Assembly (NCBI GenBank): GCA_028673005.1 | Contig: CM054115.1 | Span: forward strand, 192,270,370 to 192,334,369 | DNA: 64,000 bases | Reading direction: 5' to 3' | Origin: Tanypteryx hageni | Lineage: Eukaryota > Arthropoda > Insecta > Odonata > Petaluridae | In this document: positions 1 through 11,690 of the stretch, in pieces | Layout of the letters: each line of letters starts with the position of its first letter | How positions within the stretch are numbered: the stretch's first letter is position 1 | Translations under genes and position numbers: made by a program | The notes under the pieces: model-generated | Told to the model about the DNA's origin: nothing | The model's input: only the letters and a program-made list of their open reading frames with translations | Databases searched by the model: none

Positions 1-263
1 AGAGGGTTCAGCGACACGGAAGGCGTCACAGCACGGTACGTAATTTTTTGCTTATTTAATCTTTTAGACTACTTTTATCTTATATTTAAGAATCTGTAAT
101 TGTTGCGTACACATTAAAGTTATGGTGCAATTCTAATTTTGTATATAGGATCTCAAAGTGTACTGTTTGGCCTATATTTTGTTACATCTGGCTGCTTTCC
201 AGCTTATGATGTGGTTGTGAAATGGCCGGTATAGTGTAGCACATGTAAATGGGACAAGAATCC

Positions 264-297
264 TGGGGCAAGAGTCCGCCAGCGGACTCTTGCCCCA
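264..297. repeat. Perfect 16-bp-arm hairpin at left transposon end
   Basis: TGGGGCAAGAGTCCGC (264-279) is followed after CA by its exact reverse complement (282-297). The same motif recurs near the right end of the pogo-like element, so this is probably a duplicated, inverted transposase-binding site. Confidence 0.8.
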
Positions 298-592
298 CGA
301 ATTTTCTTTTATTTGTTATATGACTGCGACGCTTAGAGAGCTATTTGAGGTTACATTTAGTAGCATAGTGATATAAATATTATTTTTTTATTTAAGTAGG
401 AGATAGTATTAGTTGGAGAAGACGGTTTATTTGGAATGAGGAACTTGTTTTCGGACAGAATCCTTATGATGATCATATTATTTTCAAATATTTTTAGCTA
501 TGATTACAAATATCTTAAAATCTGCCTATATACATATAAAGTAAGCGATAAAAATTATATTTCTGCATTGTTAATATTTTTCTGGCAGGAAA

Positions 593-2631
593 ATGCGGAA
601 CTACAAAAGAAAGAGAGATAGGAAAGCAACAGGAGTGGAAGTTTTGGAGACTGCGAAGATGAGGAGAGCTAATGGTGAAAGTATACGTTCTATTGCAACT
701 GATCTTGGGATGGATGAATCGACTCTGTGTAAAAGACTTAAAGCGGTATGTGTAGTAGCAAATATTTCATGCAAATCTAGGCAATTCCAAGGTTGTGGGT
801 TTGAGTTCCACTTGTCTTGACAATTTTTTAAAACTACTTTGCAATAAAAATTGTGTTTGCTGTAAAGTAGGCTGAAGCCAACTCCGTAGTATCTGGCATA
901 TTTTTGTGGAATAATGCCATACTGGAATAAAAAAGTATTGCAATTTCCAATAAATAAACTTCTATTAATAAGTTAAATAAAAATAAACACTTTAATTTTT
1001 GTTAGCGGCAAATTGCAATATTATTTCATTCCATTAGGCTTAAGTCCTAAATGTTTCTTTCGGGTTTAGCTTTTAACGAGCAACTGTGGCTTATTAGGTC
1101 AGGTTTGATTTTCCCTTAATAAAACCTTTCTTTCTTTTTGCAGGGTATTCCAGCTACCTCTTGCGGACGTTTTAAAAAGGTGTTCCCTGATAAGATGGAA
1201 GAGGATTTGGTGACTTATCTGAAGGACATGAATGCAAGGTTTTACGGATTAACGTTTAAGGAAATTCAGAGCCTGGTATATGAGTGTGCTGAAAGAAACA
1301 ATTTGATTCACCCCTTTGACAAAAATACCAGACTAGCAGGTAGAGATTGGGTCTATTCATTGATGGCCAGATATTCAGATTTGAGTTTAAGAAAACCAGA
1401 AGCAACTAGTTTGGGTAGGGTAATTGGCTTCAACAAGTTACAAATTAATAGATACTTTCAGAATCTAAGAGATGTTTACAAGAAATTACACTTTAATCCC
1501 ACTCGACTGTTTAATATGGACGAAAGTAGGTTAAATACAGTGCCAAACATACTCCCAAAAGTTATAAGTTATAAAGGAAAAAAATGTGTAAACAAAGTTG
1601 TTTCAGGTGAACGAGGCAAGACAATCACTGTTGTATGCTGCATGTCTGCTTCAGGGAATTATGTTCCTCCGGCCTTGATTTTCCCTAGAAAACGTATGAA
1701 ACATGAGCTCGCATATGTAGCTCCTCCGGGTACTTTATTTCTAACAAGTGACTCCGGTTTCATCACTTCGGAGATTTTCGTTGAGTGGTTGAAAAATAGA
1801 TTTTTGTAAGACCAATTTCATCCACCTTTTGTCTTTGCCTCCTCACAGTTCACACAAAGCTCAGCCACTCGACAAAACATTCTTTGGTCCACTCAAATCT
1901 TTTTATTCTTCAGAGTGTGACAAATGGATTTCGTCTAATCCCGGCAGAGGGATATAACAATTCCAAGTAGCAGCGCTGTTTGGGAAAGCCTATGAAAAAT
2001 CTGCAACTGTTGGGAATGCAGTCAAGGGGTTCCAGGCATGCGGAGTTTGGCCTCTTGATCCAGATGTGTTTGGTGAGGTTGATTTTCTACTATCATTAGT
2101 TACAGACCGGCCAAATCCTAACCAAGAAAATGGCGAAACTGAACTCATGGAAGAAAATCCAGGAATTAAAGGAATAAGCATGAATGGCGAAGAATCGCAT
2201 TTATCATCTAATGTTTATGGACCTTCAATTTCTACTTTAGATAATGCTGATTCACCTTGCACACCTCAAAAGTCTCATGTTTCACCCGTGATCAATAGAC
2301 CATATCCAAAAGCTTCACATGCCCAGACACTGCGTAAGAACAAAAAGCGGTCAGAAATCCTTACTAGTTCCCCATACGCCAAACAGCTTGAGAAAGTAAA
2401 GTGACTACACCCAAGATCAAGGGTTGCGGTGCTAAGCGGCGACTTGTGGGCGAAAAACAAGGAATAGACCTTTCAGGGAAGACTGAATACTATTGTGGTG
2501 GTTGTGGAACAGTCTACTCAGAGCCACCAAAGGTTGACTGGATCAAGTGCTTTATATGCAAGGCATGGTGGGAGGAGCCATGCCCATCCTATTCTGGCAA
2601 GGGAAAGTTTTTATTTGAAAACTGTGGTTAG
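593..2631 (+). pseudogene. pogo/Tigger-like (CENP-B HTH/DDE_1) transposase pseudogene
   Basis: Cut-and-paste transposase of the pogo/Tigger group. Exon 1 (593-745) opens with MRNYKRK and a Psq-type helix-turn-helix ending near STLCKRLK. A GTATGT donor at 746 and TTTTGCAG acceptor ending at 1143 define a 398-bp phase-0 intron. Exon 2 (1144-1809) has the CENP-B-like second HTH and the start of the DDE_1 nuclease, with the first catalytic Asp in FNMDES. A deletion then removes the middle of the nuclease, including the second Asp region. Homology resumes near 1842 (SSHKAQPLD, FFGPLK), hits a stop at about 1950, shifts frame and continues (GKAYEKSATV) through 2066-2404. After a TGA, a C-terminal Cys-rich segment lies at 2405-2631 (CGGCGTVY, CFICKAWW). 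A TCTGGCAG acceptor just upstream of the start hints at a 5' untranslated exon. Clearly inactive. Confidence 0.88.
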
Positions 2632-2656
2632 GACTCTTGCCCCACACGACGCGGAC

Positions 2657-2680
2657 ACTTGCCCCACATGTGGGGCAAGT
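2657..2680. repeat. Perfect 24-bp palindrome inside right end of pogo-like element
   Basis: ACTTGCCCCACA is followed directly by its reverse complement TGTGGGGCAAGT. It shares the TTGCCCCAC core with the terminal motifs at 264-297 and 2631-2645, so it is part of the subterminal repeat array. Confidence 0.75.
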
Positions 2681-2880
2681 TTCCTATTTTTCCTTGTGTT
2701 AATTTTTTAAAAATTGTGATTATTCCATACAATCTGCAGCAATACGAAAAATCAGTCTTATAACAGACATGATTGTGAAATAATTTCTTGATAAATAAAA
2801 ACATTTACATTAATAAGAGTGTAAATATTATATTATTTATTGTTAAGTGCGGACTCTTGACCCTCATTCCCCTACGCTTT

Positions 2881-3229
2881 CGGCGTTTTAGAACCATCGC
2901 TTTAAGAATAAACGCCGATTACGGATAATTTGTAGCAAAAATGTGCTCACTGTTTACTCGATAACTTGATCAAGGTAGGAGTTGACTATTAGATTGAGGC
3001 TACAATATTAGCTCCATAATTAATTTTTGAATTTACTTCACAAGATTAAAAATAGCATACCGTTCATATGCAAGATTGAAAATCTTAGGAGTCTAAAGGA
3101 TGTGAAATGGAGATTCATATTTCATTACTTCTCCATACCGAATTCTATATTCTGTCAACAAATTTAAACAACTCGATGATCAAAACGGACGTTATATTAA
3201 TCTTAATTATATGACTTAAGTTATATTGA
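2881..3229. other. AT-rich spacer, nothing recognised
   Basis: No open frame with protein-family character, RNA or repeat structure was seen here. Confidence 0.5.
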
Positions 3230-3900
3230 GCCCCGAACCCATTTTATACGACCTTCCTGGAATATTCATCTCTTCTCAAGTGCCCGCCTACACCCCTCCC
3301 TCTCACCTCTTCCCATGACAATTCTTTCTCTCTCTCTTTCCCTCATCTACCCGCTTCCTCTCTCTACCTCCCTCCACCTCCTCCTGTCTCCCTATCATCC
3401 TCCGCCTCATTCCTTCTTCCTCCCCTTCTCCCTCCCACTTATCCTCCTCTTCCATTTAGCTCCGTGAGATTCCGAGGACCTTCGAAAGAGTCCTGAAAGG
3501 GACTAAAGGGCATTCTCAAATAGATTTGGAGACATTTGAGAAAGGCGTGGCATTATTACAGGAGGGAGAAGGGGCGACTCGCCCCGGGCGAGTAAAGTAG
3601 GACAGGAATGGCCGAGGAGGGAGTGAAATAAGGAGAGAGGGGAAAGGAGTGGGAGAGAGAGGTTGAGAGAGAGGGAGAGAGAGGGAGAAAGAGGGAGGGA
3701 GGGAGAGAGAGATGGAGAGAGAGGGAGAGAGAGAGGGGGTGAGGGAGAGGTAGAGAGAGGTGGAGAGGTGCGGTGGAGAGGGAGAGTGAGAGAGAGAGGG
3801 TGAGAGAGAGAGAGAGAGGGGGGGGCGTTAGGCAGAGAGAGAGAGATAGGAGAGAGCTGAAAGAGAATGTCTCGGTATGGCGGAAATGGGTTTATGACCT
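3230..3900. repeat. Pyrimidine tract followed by GA-rich tract
   Basis: CCTC/TCTC-rich DNA at about 3295-3470 is followed by GGGAGAGAGA-type DNA at about 3625-3865. The long open frames that appear on either strand here are composition artefacts, because pure pyrimidine or purine strands rarely make stop codons. Confidence 0.8.
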
Positions 3901-4138
3901 CCGACATTCTCGCCAATCCGAAACCCTTCAACGGACCGAGTCGCACGGTTTAGAATAATGTTTTTCCTTCGAAACGCACGACTCTGCTCGTAATCCATTC
4001 CGCACTGACTCCTAGGAATCGTCGGGCTTGAAGCACACGATCTGCTTGGTGATAGAAAGCGCCTGCTGATTGGAGACGATGTCCAAATATAAACGACCCT
4101 CGGACGCAATGGGCCTCGCCTTAGCCTCTTTTGGGATT
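3901..4138. other. Moderately GC-rich, CpG-containing unique stretch
   Basis: The base composition differs from the AT-rich neighbours and several CpG dinucleotides are present. No coding or RNA signal was recognised. Confidence 0.35.
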
Positions 4139-4249
4139 TACTCTCGACCGCCTTGACTTTTGAGGGCAAATTGGCAAATAATACGAAAGCCAGGTCTTCT
4201 TAAATAGTCACTGTCTTAAAACGGAAGACATTGGAGAGATCTTTGTTTT
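4139..4249. repeat. 111-bp direct repeat, copy 1 (Penelope end)
   Basis: This is almost identical to 4561-4671 and lies in the same orientation. Read on the minus strand it is the downstream end of the Penelope-like fragment. The pair resembles the pseudo-LTRs that Penelope-like elements make by partial head-to-tail duplication. Confidence 0.85.
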
Positions 4250-4565
4250 AAAGTTGTGATTAGCTACAATGGATTTATCAAACCGGTTGTATTTGTAGTG
4301 TGTTAAATGCTCCTTAAACCGTGTGACTGATTTTCTTTTGGTTTGACCTATAAACTGTTTATCACAATTTGAACATTGTATTTGGTAAATCCTGATTTGT
4401 CTATATTTTCAATTTTATCTTTTGTACTCCCTAATAAATTCTTTAAATTTTATGGATTCGTGTATGTTATATAGTACTTCTTTTGTTTGAAAATCTTATC
4501 CAAGCCTCTATTGAGTGGTGGGAAATAAGGCAGTTTTATATATTTGGTCTTGTTCCTATTTACAC
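4190..4565 (-). pseudogene. Penelope-like element, GIY-YIG endonuclease fragment
   Basis: Penelope-like retroelements encode a reverse transcriptase followed by a GIY-YIG endonuclease. Minus-strand translation first gives the linker (KLPYF, then LLGSTKDKIENIDKSGF at about 4440-4390). After a 1-nt frameshift near 4390 it gives the nuclease: IYQIQCSNCDK, then IGQTKR and RFKEHL, ending in VANHN near 4255. These match the family's GIY motif, the Cys pair and the YIGQT segment in order. One stop interrupts the linker. The reverse transcriptase is absent, so this is a 5'-truncated relic lying between two 111-bp direct repeats. Identification rests on motif order recognised by eye. Confidence 0.8.
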
Positions 4566-4671
4566 TCGACAACCTTGAACTTTGAGGGCAAATTGGCAAA
4601 TAATACGAAAGCCAGGTCTTCTTAAATAGTCACTGTCTTAAAACGGAAGACATTGGAGAGATCTTTGTTTA
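4561..4671. repeat. 111-bp direct repeat, copy 2 (Penelope)
   Basis: This is the second copy of the 4139-4249 repeat, 422 bp further along. On the minus strand it lies immediately upstream of the Penelope-like fragment, giving the arrangement repeat-body-repeat. Confidence 0.85.
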
Positions 4672-5640
4672 CCTTTGGCGGTTTATGCAATCTACGAATC
4701 GTTAAAAATATCAAAGAAGAAGATTTTGCGCATATAATAGGTCATTGATTTACCCTTGGAGAAATTTTCATGATGCGCAATGTGGTTTAGAAATTTAACC
4801 GTTCTAGATCTATAATTTCATATAAGCGGATTTGATTGGACCTTTATGTAAATTGCTTGCATAAATAACGTATTTGGTATAACTTAACGGTTAAGATAGC
4901 CAGCAATTCGAAAGATAAGGGCTGCTCGCTATTAGGAACACAACTTTCATCAAATCGGTAAGCCACGCATTCATCCACTCCACCGCTTTCCCGTTTCAAA
5001 CGAATGGGTTCTCATCGCAGGGCACTCGTCGACTCAGAGGCCCTTGTCAAGACAGAGGCCCTCTCACTATGAAGCCAATTGCGCCTCGGGCAAACCCTTC
5101 GCCGGCGGTCCCTCCAAGGGAAATTGGATTAGGGACGCCGTGATCTCCAACGGCGGTTGAACTACGACCTCCGCACGCCTTTATAAATTTCAAAGGAAAC
5201 CCTGCACTCATCTGACTTCATTATTTACTCTTTGCCGAATGCTGCCGATAAAAAATGGCCTTTCAAAACACAAGGATGGCAAAAGATAGCGGAAGGATTT
5301 TCTTAGCGTAGCGGAGTGAATTTGCCTTCTATTGCGATAAATTATTGTTCTTAACTGATTTCATTCTTCCGCCACCACACGAGTTCCATATAAAATAATG
5401 GTTAATTTAGTTAAATGATGTCTCCTGTAAATGCTTACTTATCGCATTACCGCTAAAAAATAGAATTAAAAATAACACATATCCATTGTAATTGGAAAGA
5501 TTCCCTCCAAATTAAATAACACACACTCGAACAAGAACATATCGTCTCTTTACAAGAATAGGAAAGAGCGATTTTATCAACCCTTTCAAAATAAATTAAC
5601 TTATTCATTCGTTCACTTTTAACGCCATCACGTATTTCCA
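4672..5640. other. Unique spacer with a CpG-rich segment (about 4975-5175)
   Basis: This is AT-rich DNA interrupted by a clearly more GC-rich, CpG-containing stretch. No supported gene was found; short open frames lack family motifs. Confidence 0.4.
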
Positions 5641-6676
5641 CTCCATATTCCACCCCGCTCACAACCTCTCTTCGCCCTCCCAAACGCCTCTCTTTACTTC
5701 CCTCTGTCTTCTTTCTCTCTCCCTCCCTCCTTTGAATGCCTCCTTCGATTTCCATCCAACCAAACTTCCATTTTTCTCCTTTCATAGCCTCAGCCAACGA
5801 TCCCTCATCTCCCATAGCACCAATCCAATCTTCTACGGCAGATACTAGGGCGCGCAGCGTCTCCCTTTTCCTCAGTTGCCCACTTCGTCCTCTCTCTCCT
5901 CCTAGCCCTCACTCTCCTTCTCTCCCTCTCTCCTTCTCTCTCATTCTCTCCCTCCCACTCTTCTTCACCCTGTCCCTCCTTTTTCTCTCTCTACTCCTCG
6001 TCATATCTCTTTTCACTCTATCTATCAAACGCTTTTACCCTAACCTACGTCTTATTACTCTCTTCCCTTCTTTTCTTACCCTTCTGCATTTCTCCTTCTC
6101 TTTTCCAGCTTCATATTGCACGTTTTTTCTAAATGCCATTTCTTAACTCCCTTCTTCATCGCTGACCAATTTTTTCACTCTCCTGACCTCTTCTTCATTC
6201 GCCGATGATTTTTCTCCATCTATATTCGCACCAGCGCCTCCCACTATTCCTCTCGTTATCTCTTCACTACTATTCTTCGCTTGGCTGGTTTTCCTCCTTT
6301 CTCTTTTTCATCATATTCTCTCATACTTATTCCCACTTATCCCGATCACCGCCACTAGAAACTCCTTCCCGCCTTACGCTTTACTCCAATCGCAGTAAAT
6401 AATTTATCCTCTCTTCACTCCCCTCCTACCCTCCTTCCTCTCTCTCTTCACGTCTTTCTCTCTCTCTCTCCTAATTTTTCTCCCTCGTCTTCATCGCGTC
6501 CTCAATCCTATCCATTCACTCTTCTCCTCTTTTCTACTCTTCTTCCCCTTCTCTACCCTTCCACATCTCCTCTTTCCCTCCCCACCTCCTTTTCTTAGAT
6601 TATCAATCAACCATTAACTTACCCTCCACTTCTCCGCACTGTCTTCCTCACTCTATATCCCCACACACGCTTTCAC

Positions 6677-6707
<31 letters not shown>

Positions 6708-6900
6708 TCCCTCACTCAACCGTCATTTTCTTTACGCCGTTATTTCGTAACTTCTCACCAAATCCTCCTGAAATATCTTTCAAAACTAACGCGCGCAACC
6801 TCCCCTCTCCCCTTTTACTGCTAAACTATCTCCTCTCTCGCTATCTCTCTAATCTCCTATCCCCCTTAAATTCCCCAAACTTTCAAATATGTCCCATCTT
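5640..6900. repeat. Pyrimidine-rich (CT) low-complexity region
   Basis: The plus strand is dominated by C and T with many CTCTC, CCCTC and TTCTC runs and no fixed period. Apparent proteins rich in Ser, Leu, Pro and Phe are artefacts of composition. Confidence 0.8.
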
Positions 6901-9039
6901 TCGCAGAAAGCCAAAATTATCTTTCAGATTCTTTCGTTGCATAGTCTTTGATTACATTCTTTATTGTATATCGTTATGACCAATTTATATAACATACATT
7001 TTATTAAAGTTTGAATTATGCAAGCCTTCATAAGAAGATGTAAATGTAAGCATTGGACCGGATTCTCCTTGATTTTTGCGAAAATTAATGGTATATTATG
7101 TTTCATTTTCTCCCATTTGGCCAAATAATATGAAATAATTGGAATCAATCCCTTAGGTTCATATTTATAGCTAAATTGAGAGAAGATATTGCTTTTAGCT
7201 AATATATTGAACCGTTTTCATCATTTCCTCATTATAAAACTCCATCCCTCTCTTTATCAGCTTATTTCGCCACATCATTCTCTCTTTATATTGTCCACTT
7301 TTGCTCTTCCCCTTTTTCACAATCATTTATCGCTAAATTTATTTTCTAGCACTTCGTTTGTTCTTCTTTCTCATAAAATTTGCCTTTCCCATGCTCCTCC
7401 CTCTTTCCCGCTCATTTACTCCCTTTCTTTCCCTCTCTCCTTTTCTCTCTCTGTCGAGAGGCAAGCAAAGACGCGGTGACTGAATGTGGAAGATTCGGAA
7501 GAGGGACGACAGAGAGAAGGATGAGAGAGAGAAGAGAACGAGAAGGAGGTGAGGAGAGGAAACGGAAGCAGATTCGCATCAATCATGACCGGGGGTGCTA
7601 CATTAATGCCTCGGCTTCCAATCTTTTCCCTGTCTCTCCCGATGTGGAAACTCAAGAGGATCTCTCCCGAGCCTCGCTCACTCCTCTCCCGGTATCCAAT
7701 CTCTCTACGCCACGCCCTCCGTGCCAACTCCCTCCCGCCCACGCCACTCCCCTCCCCGCTAACCCATCCTTCCGAATTCCATCTCAACCCATAAAATCTT
7801 GCCTAGTAGGCAAAGCCCTTCTCTCGAAAAAAGTGTGGTGGCGACGATCCCGGCTTAACACTGGTTGGAGTGGAACTTCCATCTTGTTACCAAAATATTA
7901 ATTACAACCGGAGTTAATTGAGATTGTTTCGTGTTGGGGTTTTGACGTCCGACGAAAGTTTTAAATGAGTGCTAATGTTATGTGACGAGGGAATTACGAT
8001 ATGCGAAGGATATTTAAGTGTGTTTAATCATTCGACGCTTCTGATTAAAATTTATCATCGCATTTTACTTCATTATGAAAGAGCATTTTCCATAAATCTT
8101 TTTCTAATTGCGTTAATGAGTCCTTCCAAGCTAATTACAAACGTGTCAGATAATTTTGTGAAGGTGATGGATTAATGATATTCTTGATTCATACGCACTG
8201 CAAATAATTTAGATTCAATGAGAGTAATTGATCGGGTAATTATTATCTTTCCACGCATTTCAATAAACCATATATTTTTCCACGCATTATTGATAGCGCT
8301 TACTTCTTGGAAGAAGATACAGATACAGATTTATCAGATAGAAGACCTAAGGAAATGTTGTGAATTAAATTTTAATTCGAATAGGAATATCTATGGCTTT
8401 CTTCAGTAACTGACTCAGTAAACGAGAGATTTATTTGATACGTCTATTTACATTATTTAAACCCAACGAAACCTTCTTCGATATTTATATATTATTCGGA
8501 AATATTTAAAAAAATAACCTTTAAATTCATTAACAGCATTGTAAAGAGATTTTTCAGAGGACTCTGAGGGTAGAAATACCTTAGGTGAAAGCGATTAATA
8601 GCAGTTGTATGTGAACAAGATATAAAAACGAGTCTCTTCATTTGTTTGATGCGAGGGGAATTATTTTTACAGAAAGACGGAAATTATATTGGAATTTACG
8701 TAAAACGATAATGGCTCACTACAAACAGCTATCAGTTAAAAATATGTAGGTGTACTTTTCCCAGCATATTGTAACGATTTTTAACGAAATAATTTGAGAA
8801 TGAAAAAAGCACACACCGAGCCAAATATTACTCTCTAAAAGTTTTTTACTTCTTCTTTTAACGCTTGAAAGAATGGGGTTTAAGACGTATATTGAAAATA
8901 ACTTCTGGATTGTTATGACTTAGGAATAAATAAGTAGGAGATTGAAGTTCTCTGCACGTCGTAAAGAAATGCTTCCGAATGGTGCTTTTGACGTCAGGAG
9001 TTGATGGATTGATCCGGAAAATGAGTGAACAGGTTGGAT
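6901..9039. other. AT-rich DNA with a short CT/GA tract (about 7380-7570)
   Basis: No family-level protein similarity was seen. Pyrimidine DNA at 7380-7450 abuts purine DNA at 7490-7570, and open frames over them are compositional. Confidence 0.5.
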
Positions 9040-9300
9040 GGGATATTGAGGTGAGAGAGGGCCAGGGATAGAGAGAGGAAGACGGAGAGCTGAGAGAGAG
9101 AGAGGGAGTGTGGGAGAGGGAGATATAGAGAGAGAGGGTGATAGGAAAAAAGTAGTCGGCTCATGCAAAGGCAGGAGAGAGGGAAGGGGAAGAAGAAGAA
9201 TAGAGTGGCCTTGTTTGAAAGGGATAAGAGGAGAGGAAGAAAGAATGCACGTTGGAGGAAAGGAGAAACGGATGAAAAAGGCGGAGAGAACACGAACCAT
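9040..9300. repeat. GA-rich low-complexity tract
   Basis: GAGAGAGAGGG-type sequence is present on the plus strand with no precise period. Both-strand open frames are artefacts. Confidence 0.8.
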
Positions 9301-10164
9301 CCACTGCAAAGATGGATCTATTGAGACATGAGTAAAATTAAGCAAAAATTTAAATAAAATTTCTTATCTGGGATATAAAAACATTTATTTCAGGAGTAAG
9401 CATGTAGGAAATCATTCACAAGATAATCCTTTGGGAAAGTAGCTTTTTAAATATGAATTCAAGTAGTATTTTTTAAATACTGATTACAAACAAAAATTTA
9501 TAAAATACAATTTCTATCAATCATTTCATAATTATTACAGAATTAGCGAAATTACATATCTTAAAGAAGATTAAATAGACAAGGAGACCTATACATTAAG
9601 TGGGGAAATTCCCTTTATTAAAAGTAAGTATGCCTGAAGAAATCTGTATTTACACATGGGCAGCTTTATGTAACTACATCTATGGTCAATAACCTTGCAA
9701 ATATCAGGTTTGCTTTACCAAATTATCCAATAACACCATCCAAAATGCTTTTTATCATGTTGCCTTGATTGAAATACATATTAACCATTTTGAGTCATCA
9801 AATATATTTTTAAAATCTTAAACAGTCAACTGTATTTTTGTTGAAAATGGAGGGTTTCGAGTCAAGGTGAAATAATACAATAGTAAATAAACAAAATATC
9901 ACCGTAAAGTGGAAGAGAATAATCACACTCACGCTGCAGGTTTCTGGCAAATATCGTCGCAGGACATAAGTCAAGAGCAGACACAGGCACACGCAGAAAC
10001 ATACAAAGGCACTCGCACAGTAAACTAACCAAAAATTTTCTTATTTCATTAAAATACGCAAATATTGAACAAATTCCTCCATTTTTGTTTTATCTGAAGA
10101 ATAAAACTACTAAATATCTTTTTCAAGCAATCATTAGGCTTTAAACGGAAGATTTTGCCTGAAA
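9301..10164. other. AT-rich spacer, nothing recognised
   Basis: I see no gene, RNA or repeat structure that I can support in this stretch. Confidence 0.5.
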
Positions 10165-10610
10165 CACGCGTTTCTTTTAAAAATTCATGGCATTTTTGTA
10201 TATTTCTGGGTGTTACCAAGGCGAACCGCATTGTTGACTCATAATGAATTTACGTAAATTAAGGCTACAAATTGACTAAATAATTGCGTCATTTGCTTCG
10301 CGCTTTTTATGAAGCATCGAAATTATAGTTGTAGCAACGTCAAACTAAATTGATAGCAATGATAATAATTGAAGGTTATTATTATTCAGTAAACTGCTTG
10401 AAGACTTTGGGCATATTCAATGGATGATCAAAAAATATTCTTTCTTTATTTCAATACTGGAATGTTACATTTTTCGTAAGGAAGAAGCAATTAAAATTGC
10501 TCAAATGAATTATAAAAACAAACATGGAATTCATAATGTCAGTTGTCTAATTTTATAAAGAGAAATGGGATATTATTACTTATAAAAATACAGATTTCTG
10601 ATGACTTCGC
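10165..10610 (+). repeat. Unnamed dispersed repeat, copy A
   Basis: This is collinear with 38365-38825 over about 440 bp and, in its second half, with 11689-11970. Shared landmarks in order are CCAAGGCGA, TTCGCGCT, GTTGTAG, TCAGTAAACTG (or its variants), ATACTGGAAT and AGTTGTCTAATTTTATAA. All three copies are in the same orientation. No coding capacity was seen, so the class is unknown; a non-autonomous element is likely. Confidence 0.85.
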
Positions 10611-11290
10611 CAAAATTTTTGCGGGTACCACTATGGAGTTAAATTTTGTTTCGTGCGCTCGCAACATTAGGAAATTGAAGTGAAATTGATTATCTTCAAC
10701 GAAGAAATGTACGTAAATACGTTTTATTTTATTTGCATATACAAAACGCTATCAAGTGAAAAGAAATGGGTAATTTTCGACGAAGTAAAAGACGTGAACA
10801 AACAGATTATACTAGTACTATTCGAGTAAAGTATGCGTTAAGTAATAGTCATTTGTTTTGTAAATTAAAAATGATTATGAATTTAGTTGGTGAATCAAAT
10901 ATTCCATATTTCCTTGTCGTCATTACTGGCATTTTATTTCGTTGTCATTATACTAAGTCATTATTATTTTCTATTTTGATATGATTACATAAATCGTAAA
11001 GAACGCATCTGTCTCGCATGATGCACGCATGTAGTATCATTCCAATATACTTTTCTTACTCCATACGTAGTAAAGGGGAAAGTATTGTTTTAATATAAAA
11101 ATCGATTTTGACATTTCAACGGAAATACACGTTTTGAGGAGCCCCAAATATTTTCTCTCCCTTTTTGTGTTTATGTGATAGAAATATTTTGGGTAATATA
11201 AAAAACTATTAATCATGCGAAATATTGTACTTCACATTTTCGTTAAAGGGAGAAGTGTTGATTAGTTTTTGGTAAAAATCGGAGAACCTG
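10611..11290. other. AT-rich spacer, nothing recognised
   Basis: Open frames here lack recognisable motifs. Confidence 0.5.
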
Positions 11291-11299
11291 AATTGGGTT

Positions 11300-11690
11300 T
11301 AAGCTTCGTGGTGGTGGTGAGCATAGTGGTGGCGATGATCCTGGTAGTGATGATAGTGGTGGTGATGATCGTGGAGGTGGTAAGCATGGTGGTGGTTAGC
11401 GTGGTGGTTGTGGTGAGCGTGGTGGTAGTGATGAGCGTGGTGGAGGTGGTTAGCGTGGTGGTGGTGGGCGTGGTGGTGGCGGGCGTGGTGGTGAGCTTGT
11501 TGTTGGTGGTTAGCAGATTAATGAGCGTTGTGGTGGTGGTGATGAACATGGTGATGATGGTGAGCGTGGTGGTTTTGGTGGTGAGCATTCTGGAAGTGGT
11601 GGTGAACATCGTGGTGGTGGTGTTCGTGCTGATGGTGTTGGTGAGCGAAGTGGTGGTGATGGTGAACGAGCGTGTTGATGGTGGCGGTGG
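11300..11690. repeat. GTG-rich minisatellite
   Basis: Imperfect GTGGTGGTGAGC-type units give a strongly G/T-biased plus strand for about 390 bp. Open frames on both strands (Val-rich, His-rich, Thr-rich) are artefacts of the triplet periodicity. The array abuts the dispersed repeat copy B at GTTGTAGCAACG. Confidence 0.9.

Larger units (their letters stand above)
250..2880 (+). mobile_element. pogo/Tigger-like DNA transposon (decayed)
   Basis: The limits are inferred from a terminal motif flanking the transposase gene. TGGGGCAAGAGTCCGC occurs at 264-279 and its near reverse complement GCGGACTCTTGACC at 2849-2862. Further inverted copies sit just inside both ends (282-297 and 2631-2645), so each end carries subterminal repeats. 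The enclosed gene is a CENP-B/DDE_1 type transposase of the pogo/Tigger group. The exact terminal bases and the TA target duplication could not be fixed. Confidence 0.6.

Noticed and set aside
3503..4169. Open frames rich in Ser/Pro/Leu or Arg/Glu
   Set aside because: They follow the GA tract and continue only briefly into unique DNA without any motif.
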